A stretch of DNA of 64,000 nucleotides. Source: Leptoclinus maculatus (lineage: Eukaryota > Chordata > Actinopteri > Perciformes > Stichaeidae). Shown in pieces: positions 46,276 through 58,500 of the stretch. Position numbers and translations under genes: made by a program. The DNA lies in assembly GCA_032191485.1 (NCBI GenBank), contig JAVDOI010000004.1:23407770-23471769 (forward strand). The letters are read 5' to 3'. Every line of letters begins with the position of its first letter. Position 1 is the stretch's first letter. Below the pieces are notes generated by a model. It saw only the letters and a list, made by a program, of their open reading frames with translations, searched no databases and was not told where the DNA came from.

Positions 46276-49200
46276 TTACTCTGCAGGGCATCTGTTGATG
46301 CTGACAGGGTCGACCACCCTGGATGCTGTCTCAAAAGCAACAGGTCTTCCATTAAGCCTCACATTCCGTAAGCAGCCCACAAACGGTGAGGAGGGCACGG
46401 GGACTCGGTTCTGCTTTGTTGTTCCTGAACGGAGAAAAGGAAAAGCAGAAATATGATGGTGGTGTACAAATTCCTTTTATTTGTACTTTTATGTATTTGT
46501 TTAAGTATTTGTCTATTAAGTATATTCTGTTGCCTTTGATTTTTTTTATGCACTTGTACGTACCTGTGTAAACATCAGAGGTGTGGATTTGAGTCACATT
46601 TTATGACTTTAGACTCGACTTAACAAAATCAAAAAAAACTTTAAAACCAATGACTCATGACTTCAGTTGGACTTGAACCAATCGCGTTGTGTGGAATTCT
46701 GCAAACTTTATTACTCCTTTCAACCTTGACAAAGGCAGAAAAAGAGCAGATCCACTCCTCCTCGTAACTGTTTACCAGAGGGAACTTCAATTCACTCAGA
46801 GCTTTTCACTAAAAGGAAACTCAACAAAATATCTTTCAGTAGTTTAGGCTGGTCAACAGTTTACCTCAGACAGACTGCTCTGGGTCAGTAGGATCCTGGT
46901 AGTTTTTTCCCACACCTCGATTTTAACCTTTTATTGAAAAAGTGGTTTTGATGCGAGTATTTTGGATTTTTGTGTTGTTTATCTTGTTTATTCGCCACGC
47001 CCCCGTGTGTGGGCGTTTCCTTTTCACTTGCAAAACAATGACTTTGTCCCACCTCTGGTATATATTCACTACTATTTTATTTTTTCCTTCCAGTTCATCA
47101 TGTTTTGTGTGTTTGACACAGAATAAATCAGCAGATATTCTGTGAAACGTTCGATGGACTTACCTCCGATGTAAAGTGTATCCAGTGTTGTTGAGGTGGA
47201 GGTGAAGGGGACGGCTTTCTGCTCAGACACCGAGTCCACCACTAGTTTGATAACGTCTCGTTGTTTGGACACTGCAGGACAAGAGAGTATAAAATTCATA
47301 TTTACTCACTCAAGAATCAAAGTTTGTGTGAAGTTATCGGCACGAGAAGTCGTACCTGTAACCAGGTGAAACTTTCCATCACAGAGGCTTTTGGGAGGAG
47401 TCACTGACACACTGACGGCAACGCTACCATCTTCCACAGCGACGCCCACCTGCTAAAAGATTACAGTCACTAAACAAAATGTTTTTGATCATTTATAATG
47501 CAGTTTTTTCTTTTGAAACTGGCTGCCATAGTTCACTCTAAGAAGGGTTCACCTTGGTTTCCATTAAGAACACATTAAGGCTGGCTTTGTGACCTCGAAC
47601 GTGGAAGAGAAGACCTGTCAGGTGTTCAGGACGCAGCTCGAAGGCCAACACAAACTGGGAGCCAAAGGTGAAGTAGTTCTCTAGAGCAGAAATATTCTGT
47701 TTTAGACTTGAGGTGTTCATTGTAGCTCACACATTGAATCAGTATGAAACTGGTCAAACCTAATACGATGTGACCGCCGCCAAAGTATGTCCCCGTCCCT
47801 GTGAGCCCGTCGAAGCACGGTAACGTTTTGTAGCTCGCCTCAGGTTCCCCGAGAACTTCCTCGTTCATTTTGAAACTCCGTATGCAACCAGTGACACTGT
47901 TCATGGGGATGTTGTGTCCCTGAGGGAGGACAGGAAGAAAAGAGGGTCAATATGTGAAGAAGTGAGGGAAAATATGTCCGATAAAGAAACAGTCTGAGTG
48001 AGGTGTGATAGGGACCTTTATGGTTTTGCTTTTGGGATCAGCTCCCAGATAAACAGGGTTGTGCAGGTCTAAAGATGATCCCTCATTGTTGGGCAGATGT
48101 CCATCGGTCACACGGATCCCATCAACCAGCATATGAAAAGTACTCTTCTCCACACTGACCTCAACCTGTGTCAGAGGGAAAGTAAAGACCTCAGCCAAAC
48201 ACATTTTATGTTCTCCTACTATCACTCTGCAGCTTGGTGTCCTAACAATTATACTTCAAATACAACAGAACAGCATTGTCAATTATGTAACAAGGGAAAT
48301 ATATTTCCTCCCGGATAACATTTGTTTTTGACGCATCACGAAAACGTTTCTAATTATAGTCTGTGGAAGATGTGTGGCACGAACAACAACAGGACTTTCT
48401 CCTAGAAGACCACAGATCGCCTCCCGTGAGAAACCAAAAGTCAATGATGATTTATTTAAATTTACTTCCGTAACTAATAATGTTACAAACATACTGATTT
48501 TATGCAAAACCATGATGTTTTTTCATCAACCAAACCAAGTGTTTTGTCACGGTTTTGTTTTGTTTAAGTTTACAACATTAAAGGTAGGGTTGGTAATCTT
48601 CAAAATTATTTTTGATATTTTTGGTGAAATCCTTATTACATCCTGACAGCAATCAATAAATCAAATGCTCTGACAAAATATGAATGGAATAAAGTTATCT
48701 GTGGTTGTCGCAGGACTGTAATAAGCCCGTCCAATCATTTCACTCGGAGTACTAACAACAGCCATGTTTATTGTTTACGTTCTTTTTTATAATTTTGGGG
48801 GAGTGTCTTCTGACTTGGCGACTTTCTTGCTAGATTTAGCAATTAATAAATATTATCAGCTACACCTTTGTTTACCCTGCAATTACAGTACATGTCATAA
48901 TGGCTGCTGTGAAAAGGGTCTGTAAAAAGTGGTATATTTGCCACCATCATCACTGTAAGCTATATGTGCTGTGTGAGAACGGAGACTTAGACAGTAACTA
49001 GGAGGGCGGGGCTTAGCAAATGGTCAATTACTCTGTGCCAGTTCCCGTCGTTGCTCTTCTGCTTGTGCTGGATGATTCTGTTTTGCCCGAGTGACATCTT
49101 GATCTTGCCGTTGGCCATGTAGAGGGCCAGCAGGGGGAGGACTCCTCTCCCTGCCACATGGAGGATCAGCCCTTTGGACGACTTGGTCTTGAAGTCAAGA

Positions 49201-49539
49201 GAGAAGTGAGGCCTGAGACACAAGAGGAGTACAAAAGTGAAGTCCCCTATACAGTTAGAATGAATATTAATGAATGAATAGATGGGTGGGTGGGTGGCTG
49301 AATTAAATAAAATAATGAATACCTCTTAAACCCAAGGCTGGTACTTGACTGGTTTCTGAACAACACTGTCATCATTTCCACATCTTCAGGAATAAACAGG
49401 GTTTTTCAATGCTTATATGGAATTACCTGTAATTGAGGTCCTGTTGTGGCAGGGTGTAGCTGAGCCAACTGTTCTCCTCAGAGAGCTGGTGTTCATCACG
49501 CTGGGCTCGCCGGTGTTTACAACGGCTTCCTGCCGGAGC
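46276..49539 (-). other. lama3: lama3 LG4-LG5 exons and LG3-LG4 linker
   Basis: Exons in order: 49427-49539, 49032-49212, 48016-48165, 47760-47919, 47553-47680, 47356-47449, 47164-47271, 46276-46424. The first encodes a basic linker (CKHRRAQRDEHQ); in mammals LG4-LG5 are cut off at this linker. LG4 shows HFSLDFKTKSSKGLILHVAG and DGNWHR; LG5 shows FELRPEHLTGLLFHVRG, SLCDGKFH, LYIGG and FVGCLRNVRLNGRPVAFE. The acceptor of 47356-47449 could lie 3 bp upstream, adding one Gln. Confidence 0.88.
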
Positions 49540-52500
49540 CTGAATCTAACACACAGCAGAGAAATTACCTTCATCCCCTTCTAATTATAAAAGCAGTGGG
49601 TGAGTTATTATGGTGCTGTAGAAATAATGTCTTGTTGAACTCACCGGTTTGTGTCTGTGGGTCCTTTTCAACACGGGTGCTGGTAGAAGCTCAGTGTCAG
49701 GTGGCGGATGGAGAATGCATCGTCCAAGGACAACGTCTCCCGAAAATGAGCTTAGATCAGCAGGTATGAAGCTCTGCTGAGGCCTAAATATACATAAAGT
49801 CATGTTATTAAAGGAGAAAGAGACAAAAATAATCTGCATTAGAACTTCAAAAAAATTGTTTCCAAACCTCCTTATGTAAAGGTTCGTGATGCAGCCTTTG
49901 AATTTCCGTCCATGCAAATTTTGATCCACTGGCCTGATATGAGGCGATTGTCCCTGAATCACTTTTAAATTGTCGATGCTGAGCTCCAACCTGAAAAGAA
50001 AGAATCCAGACGGGTTCAGTAAAGCTTTTTTTGATTGAGATAAAGGTATAAAAATAGGACGGATCTTACCCTGTTGGCCTCTTTACTGCAGACAAGTAGT
50101 GCCAGCGTCCATCACTGTACCTTTTATCCGACCTCAAGGTATAATTATCACTATTAAATATTACATAACCATCAACCAGGGACAGCTGGACAGATGTGGA
50201 GCCCTGCAGACGATCAGAATACTAATAGAGTCATCATGATATTTGGCTTTTGATTCTCTTTTTAAAGGAACAGTGTGTAAGATTTAGTGGCATCTAGTGG
50301 TGAGTTGCAGAATGCAACCATCTAAACTCCCCCCAGCTCACCCCTCCCTTTCCAAGCGTGTTGGAGAACTACGGTGGCCTTCAGGTATCTTTAGGATTGT
50401 ATTACTATTAGGAGCTACTCTGATCAATACTCTGTTCTTTTTTATGATGAAATTATTGCTTTTTAGAAACATTTATATATTCAAATTTATTTATATTTTA
50501 AATATAACAAAATATTGTTTCTTGAGCAGCAACAGTTATGTTTACAACAGCACGATGACTACGTCCACTTCTTATGTACTGTCCATGGGTGCAACGTGGC
50601 AGACTCCGCCTCCCGCACCCTATGTAGACCTAAATGGCTTTTTCTAAGCTAATGAAAACACAACGAATCTTAGTTTCGGGTGATTATACACTGATTAAAA
50701 CATATTTATGAATATTAAATTCCATTTCTGCCAATTAATCCCCCTAAAATGTTACACGCTGTTTCCTTTAAAGCAGGATTGTGCAGGGTTTACCTGAGAG
50801 CTGCTCCTGAGCAGAGCACCATGTCGGTCTGTGCTCCTGAAGCCCAGAGAGACTCTGATTGGCTGCTCACTCCAGGAATCAACAGACAGAGCTGAATACA
50901 ACGTCGCTGAGCGAACACCCTGCACGAGCCAGAAACACACCAGTATTACATTATATTCTCAATGTTCAGTCCTATGCATGAAGCATGAATCCATCTTTTT
51001 TGGCTACTTTACCAGTAGCGAGACTGGACATCCGTCGCTGACACCAATCGTCCTGTTGTACTCCAAGATCTCAGTGTCTGCTGTCAGTCGATCCACACAT
51101 CCTCTCAGCGGCGGAGCTGTGATGTCGTGCCTGAGATTCAAAGACGAAAATATATAGAAAACTGTAACAAAAGGGCTAATCTGACGAGCTAAAGCTGTGA
51201 CTGCTGCACGTGTCTGTTTCGTTACCTCTGTCTGAGCTGTGCTGGGAGACCCCCGATGTAGTAACTGGTGTAGTTTGTTGGATTGTGATCCATGGAGATC
51301 TGCTCTGGTCCGTGGTGCAAAATAAACCGGTCTGCAATAGCGATCGCAAAGTCTTGGTCCTGAGACAGAACACATCACTTTAGTTTAAAAATGGAAGAAG
51401 AACATGAATTCAGAAAGATTGCACTGCTTGATGTTCATTATCTCCGCCAAGTATAAGCTGTGGGTGTTCAGTTGTGTGCGTGAGTGTGTGTTTCTGTCTG
51501 TCTGTCCAGGGCTAATCTCCCATACTACTGGACCCATCAGGCTGGTATTTATTGTGCTCATTTATGACTGTATGCTCAACGACCTCTCGTGGTTGTGGTG
51601 ATTCACAATCTGACATTATTGAATCAAAACGGATAAATTAGGGAAAAAAATATTATAGCCGCCTGTGGTCACCGAGAGCTGTACGATAGTACTTAGATAG
51701 ACTGGACGGAAGTATGTATACAAATGCATGTGTATAGACCACAGTGATTGATCCAAACTCTATTCAGAAAACAAGCACAGTTTGACTGCACAAAGACAGT
51801 TTACTTGTCGTCTTGCGGTCAGACCTGACGTTTTTTTTGCAATTAAATCACATCAAAATGTGTTTACTTTGAAAAACGGCGTTTGGTTTTTTAACGTATC
51901 TGAGACCTCCACAACATGTACAAAGCAGTAATAGTGGCTATTTCGGCCCTGGTTGATGAAACACTCTTGGTATCTACATGGAGGTAAGCCGCAAATAAAC
52001 ACAAATCATCCCGCGGTCAAACTTGCCCAAGCAACACAAGGCGAAAATTGGTTTCGACACACCTGGCAGAGATCTGCAGTCTTCTAGTTCTGTAAAGTAT
52101 TTTTAGATCATCTTACAAATAGAGACACTCTTTCCTCGCTCTGAACTCTGAGCTCTCGACCTGCTTGCTGTCCTTGAAGCACCAGGAAGCCCCTCTCCAC
52201 AAAGACACAGAAAAACGACTCCTGTAGCAGATACAACACAAGATCATGTCTTATGTTTAGTACATCATGTAGCCATTACAAAAGCTACTGTTGTTTACTT
52301 GATCATATTTAATTTTCTTTTTGTTATCAGTAAGTGTTTGACCAGTACAAATCTGTTCAACTCAATAAAAAACATCGTACTTCATTTCCGATGTAGAACA
52401 GCAAAGCGTTTGTCTCTCGGCTGTTTGTGTGAAATCTGAACAGTCTTCTCTTCTTCTTGTGCGGCTCCTTTATGAACGCCATGCGGTAACCTGTTCCCTC

Positions 52501-55500
52501 GTAATACCCAGACACCTCTGACTGGGGAATCCTAAACAAATAAAGAAGCATTTAATCCTTTTTTGACCATTTTTAGTCAACAAACCTCTGTAACGGTTTC
52601 ACTTTTTTTAAACTTACTTCACAGTCGGCTGCTTTGCATCCATACTGACTGCTCGCTTGTAGTTGAACAGGCAAACAGGATTGTCATTGATGGAGGAGAG
52701 TTTCATTGCTCCTCTGTACTTTGGATAATGCAGCTGCACTGGAGGCTACAAGAATCAAAAGATGAGGCATTCAAATGTAAAAGGGTTATCTCATTGAAGA
52801 TATTTTCATGAACTATGTTTTACACACATTCATTCTGGTTTATTTGTGATGGTCCATAATCATTTATGGCCCAAATCCATCAAATAAAATCTCAATGCTC
52901 CGTGGTATTTCAGCTCACTCCCATCATCCTCTTTCTTAAAGTTTTCTCACAAAAGAATGGTGGAGAACTTCTTCACTGTGTTCTGGACATTTCAGTTGCT
53001 TTAATAATTTTCTATTAGATCTTTGATTTGGATCTTGTGACTTTATAGCTTTTATTACTTGTATATGGAAGCCCATGACCATCAGGGGGCGACTCCTCTG
53101 GTTGTATAGAAGTCTATGAGAAAATGACTCTACTTCTCTCTTGATTTATTACCTCAGTAAACATTGTAAACATGAGTTTATGGTCTCAATCTCTAGTTTC
53201 AAGTCTTCTTCAATACAGCATGATGTTCATTTAGTAAATTATGGCCCATTTAGAGTCAAACAGACCATAAAGCAGGGTATGCTTTAGGGGCGGGGCTACA
53301 CGGTGATTGACAGGTTGCTACCACGACGTTGTCCATGTTTTTGTCTTACAACTTTAATCCTTTCACAGTGTGTTTTAATGTTCATGAAAAGTAATTGTAA
53401 CATTTTGGCTGCCTAAAAATGTCTTATTCAGCGTTCCGTTGTATTTATCACTTCTGGTTGCAAAAAAACCAAGATGGCGACGACCAAAATGCAATGCAAA
53501 ACCATAGACCGCAAACCAATGGGTGATGTCACAGTGGCTACATACACTTCTTATACAGTCTATGCTTGCTTTAGTCACAATTTCGATTTTGACTAAATTC
53601 TCAGAAGTTAAGCCAAAAAGTACGAGATACTAAATCAAATTCTGATATATTAAGTCAAAATGATGACTTATGTCAAACTTTGTACCTGAGACTTTGCAAT
53701 TCCCACTGGGTGCCAATTCTACAAGTGTGAAAATCAAACACACGCAGTGACTCATTACCGTAAAGTCCTCCGGATAGCCGCCCACGTAGAAGACAACACT
53801 GTCTGGATCCAGTTCGAGGGTGCCGGTCGTCGTGTTCGGAAGGTTACGTTTAGGAGAGAGGCTGATCGGCGCCTGTGAGGTGAAGTTCTGTGTGATGTTA
53901 ACTTCAGCATCTTGGTAAACTCTGCAGGAAATAATGTTGACACACACAGAAATGATCTGTTCATTGCAACGTGGTAGAGGAGGGAACATTAAGCGCGATA
54001 CTTTTCACATAAAAGATGAAGTACCTTTGGAAGATAACCCTGTCAAAGTCTGAGGAGTTCACGTTGGCGGTTGTTTTTATGTGGCTGGTTTTCACCTCAT
54101 GGACAACTCCACCCAACTTGTAGACACAAATCAACACATTGCTTCTGATAGCCATCCCAATGAAGTCTCCGGAAGCCTAAAAATTAAAGAGCGTGACAAC
54201 TGAAGATGTTTAAAAATGACTTGACAGTAAACGTTATCTATATTGCTCTACTTGAAAGACGCATCTTTCTGTATTTTAGGAGGGAGGCACACTCACATCC
54301 TTGTTGCCCAGGTAGAAAACAAAGAAGCTGGCGTCTCTTCGTTTGTTCTGGCGTCTCCTCCGTCTAAAGTTGGCTCCGGAGGGATCGTTTGGATGGCGAT
54401 TGAGAAGCAGATCGACGGCCGTAAACGCTTTTACGTCTTCGAGGTTTCTCGGAGGTCGAAGCTCAACGTGCCCTTTTCCATCGAAAGTGGTGGCAACTGA
54501 GATCTGTGAGAAAATCAGGCCAGGTCGAAATTATGAGTAAATGGATTCATGAAAAAGATGTTTAGTTGTGTTGTTTTTTTGTTTTTTTTAAACCTGCCAT
54601 TATAGTTTTTTGGCCACTTGGGGGCAGTGTAAACAAGCTTTAAACCCAACACTGACATATCAACACTTTTTAAGTTTAACGTGTTGGCGAACAGCTGCTT
54701 TTGTTTCTGTCCATCTGATGCAAGTCCAATATTCTCTCTCTTTAGTTTTTGGTTTCTACCAATTACTGTGGAAACATCTAGCTCATTAGCAGCTAGTTGC
54801 CCCACTATAGTAGCCGTTGAGAGAACATTTTTATTTTTTTTTTAAATCGAGGTCACAGTTTAACAATTTGTGCCCACAAGATGTAATTAATGGCCCCAAT
54901 TTAATTAATTTGTTCCCATGTTTTGGTTCATTTAGGCACACAAGACAAATGTGTTTACATAAAGAGAGCAAGCACAACCGACCAGCCTTTCTCCCCAAAG
55001 CATGAAGTGCAGTTCACCTGCCTCAAGTACTTTCATCCACCAGTAACCATGAAGTTTTCCAGGACCTTCCGATTGACCAACTAAAAAACTGATAGCATCC
55101 TTTAAATCAGCGTAACAGTCTTAACATTAATTTCAAATGAAATGTGATGTTTGCAGTTGTCATACAATGCAGTAAAATTAGATTCAATTTAGACAGTATT
55201 GTAACAGGCAGAGCAGCAGGGACCCCGACCTTTAACCTCAGACCTTGTCATGTAATCTACTGTTGATTTAAAACTATTGATTACGCCAGCTTCAAATCAA
55301 AGCTGGCAGGCGATAAACAACAAGGTAAAAAGAATACTTCACCCTGTTAACAAAGTTTCTTGTCTCCTCTATCAAGTCCTTGATTCTCCTGATGCTTTCT
55401 GTTGTGTTGCCACTCGGAGGCACCTTCCCACTCAGAGCCTCAACTTGCGTCATTTTGTCTCTCAATGCAGTGAGAGCTGTGCTCAAGTTCTTCACTGAAC

Positions 55501-58500
55501 AGACACAGAAAACAAAATAATTATATTCCAGCTGCAAGATGACATTTAATGGATTTAAAAAGTAAAAAAAAAACTTGGCTGATTGCTGTGGTTAAATACT
55601 CACATGCCTGCTCTGCATCGACCAACACATCGTCTATATTCCCATTGACGTTGGTCGAAGTTATTCTCTCCACGTGCCGGCTGATATTCCTCAGCCTCTC
55701 CGTTATATTACCGACCGTGGAGTTGGAGGCCGAGGCAGCCGTCTTCGCAGACTCCATCAGAACGTCCGTGTCATCTGAAATCAGAAGGTGATCGACTGTG
55801 ATCGACCGTGACTCAGAACAGTGCAGAGTGTAATCTTTTCCTGTCGAGTGATCCACCGACCTCCTGTGATCTTTTTAAGGTTGTCTCTGACGGCTGAGAT
55901 GTCCGTTCTCAGAGTTTCTCCTTTCCCCCTCTGCCTTTTCACACGATCTTTGAAGGCGTTCGCCGCATGTGACAGAACTGTTTTTGAAAGAAATACAAAA
56001 GATTTCATATTTGTGCATTCTAAATTAATATAAACTATCTGACATGATAGAAATGCTGCTGTTTCACGCACCTTTAAGGTCGCTCTGAGTCTCGTTGGCT
56101 TCTGTGCGTAAATTAGTTGAATTATCTTTGAATCCTTCGGCCCTGTTGACCAGACCTCCCTCCTTCACATCCTAGTAGAATAAGAATCATATTGTATATA
56201 ATATATTTTTGATAGATGTTTTTATTATTTGACATTAGGGTTACGTTACTAATATCACCTGAGTTACCTTTAAGGCTTCATCAGCAGCTTCTCTGGACTG
56301 ATTTGCTGCCATCGCTGCCTTTTCTATGGCGTTTAAGACTCTGTTATAAGCTCCTTTACCCGGCACGCTGAGCAGGTCGGTACTGCTGGTGGCATTACGA
56401 AGCATTCTGCAATAACATATAGCAAGAAGTATTAATGTCAACACACGTAAAAAGTTGTCTTCATCAGTGTTCATCTAAATCAGGGGTAGGCAACCTGTGT
56501 GTCAATGGTGGCATGCAGTAGCTTAACCAATGGCAGTCCTTCTCCCTTTCAGTGGACCAGGATTTTTTGGGGGATTCAGTTTGAATTGCGCCATGAATTA
56601 CAAAAATGCTGACAATTTCGCAGGTCAATAAAGTCGGAATTTTGTCGTAAAACTGTTGAAGTATAAGACAATAAGAGTAGAAGTTGAAATACTTAATTAA
56701 AAAGACGAAGCACCCAAAAGTGTCATAAACGCCTCTCTCTGTGTGTGTTTCGTACCAGGATTGTTCTCACATAAAATAACAGGGTTTGGCTCGTTTTCCT
56801 TCTTTTTTGGGACTGATAAATAGAGTCGCTGGATAATAAAACACTTCAGGTAAGATAACATCACATTTGGAACAGAGCTAAGTTAGCTAGCGAGCTAGCT
56901 AGCGAGCAAAGCTAACGGCTGTGTTGGTGTTGGTCACGTACGTCGTGCGAGACGAGAGATGAAGTTCATTGAGCGATTTCACGCAAAACTAAACAATACC
57001 ACGACAGACCTATAAACTGTGACTTTTACGTGTACAAACATCATGGCACAAGGAAAAATGTTTCTTAAAATACAAAAAGAAAAACATTTTGATGTGGTGT
57101 CATGAATAAACTTAATGCTAACCGTAATGTTGATTTGGCAAAGTGATTAAACAGGATTTTTTTTTTAAAAAGGCACTTCATATTAAAAATGTTGCACCTG
57201 ATCTAAATGATCCTCTGCTTCACACTCACTGTTGAAATTCTGCCGCCGCTCTGTTGAGCTCCTCTTTCTGCTCCTCAGCTTTGGTTACGATTTCCATCTT
57301 TGCCGTCATTTGGAAAATGTTGTTTAACTTCTTAAAGAGTTCCATCTTGGCACCGTCCAGCTGAGCCGCATGATTCTCAGATCCCTGAAATTTACACAAT
57401 AAATTGAGTTTGTACTAGAGAATGGAGAAGCTTTTCAAATTTCATACGATACTGATACATTTTCTTACAATTTTAACAATACAGTGTTGTACATGTTTTT
57501 GGAAAAATCACCAATGACATATACCGGCCATTAATAACAAATTTATTACAAAAAGCAAATATGAGTGGCGAGATGGCGACAACTTTATTCCTAAAAAGAA
57601 CAGTCAATACTTGTGCATTTCCCTTTTTTCTCTCCTACCGTTCTAGCCTTCACAATAAAAGCCCCGGACACATACATTGGAGCACTGCTTCCTTGAGGAA
57701 ACTTGAAGCAACTCAACAAAATAGCTTACACTTGTGTTGCTGTTTCTTGCACTTTATTGTGACAACTAGTGCATCCTGCTGTCTTTTTATCTCGAGTTGA
57801 AAAATAGCACCACGCCAAACTGCTATGTTTGATGTGGAAGTGTGCGACTGGTTCTGATGTCTGGTAATGTGACTCGGGCCAGCGAAATATGTCAGGGCTG
57901 TTTTGGCAAAAAAAATTATACAATATTTGGAAGTGATTTAGCCACCCACGTTTGTATTTTTATAAGTTTACTATCAAACAAATGGCTTGTGTGCATTGAC
58001 CCGCCCATCCAGAGTTTGCACACTCCAAAACTCCTGTAATCATGACATAATAAATGCCTGCTTACCTTTTTAATTTCCTCAAGCCTTAAAACGATGTCTG
58101 TGATATTTTTCAGCAGATCTTCAGTCATTTCCGTCAGTGGATGGAGCGCAGTTTGTTCTCTCTCCAGCTGAGTTTGAAGATGCTGGCAAACGATAAAGAA
58201 AGAGCGGTGAAAACATCAGAGTGAGAAGTGTGTGTGTGTGTGTGTGTGGTAGGATGAACTCCAGCTGTGTTTCACTTCACCTCCAGGTGTTGTAGAGCAG
58301 TCTGACCCTTCAGGTTAAGGCCCTTCGTCCTGTCGACTCTGTCCTCTGTGTCTGACAGCAGCTCAGCCGCCTCCATCAGAGAAGAGGCCGACGCCATCAG
58401 AGAGTCTGCAGTCTGATGAAACACAGACCGGTTGGTTTCCACAGGATCTGCTGTGTTGTTCCTGATTATGTCCAACACTGAGGAGAACACACAGTCTTTG

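Larger units (their letters stand above)
49645..54503 (-). other. lama3: lama3 LG1-LG3 exons
   Basis: Exons in order: LG1 54297-54503, 54025-54176, 53759-53921, 52618-52745; LG2 52381-52531, 52117-52221, 51226-51359, 51013-51130; LG3 50794-50919, 50070-50203, 49868-49990, 49645-49783. LG1 starts ISVATTFDGKGHVELRPPRN directly after the coiled coil, carries an Arg-rich insertion (FRRRRRQNKRRD) and ends YVGGYPEDFTPPVQLHYPKY. LG2 shows GTGYRMAF, LLFYIGNE, YYIGGLPAQL and RGCVDRL. LG3 shows DGRWHY and FKGCITNLYIRR. In the family these modules bind alpha3beta1 and alpha6beta4 integrins. Confidence 0.88.

Noticed and set aside
55022..55108. Possible extra lama3 exon before LG1
   Set aside because: Its phase does not allow a join to the LG1 exon and the alternative frame has a stop. 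Direct joining of 55343-55494 to 54297-54503 keeps frame and matches the laminin layout.
56473..56510. caggggtaggcaacctg as a hAT terminal end
   Set aside because: The word resembles known hAT ends, but no inverted partner or 8-bp duplication was found nearby.
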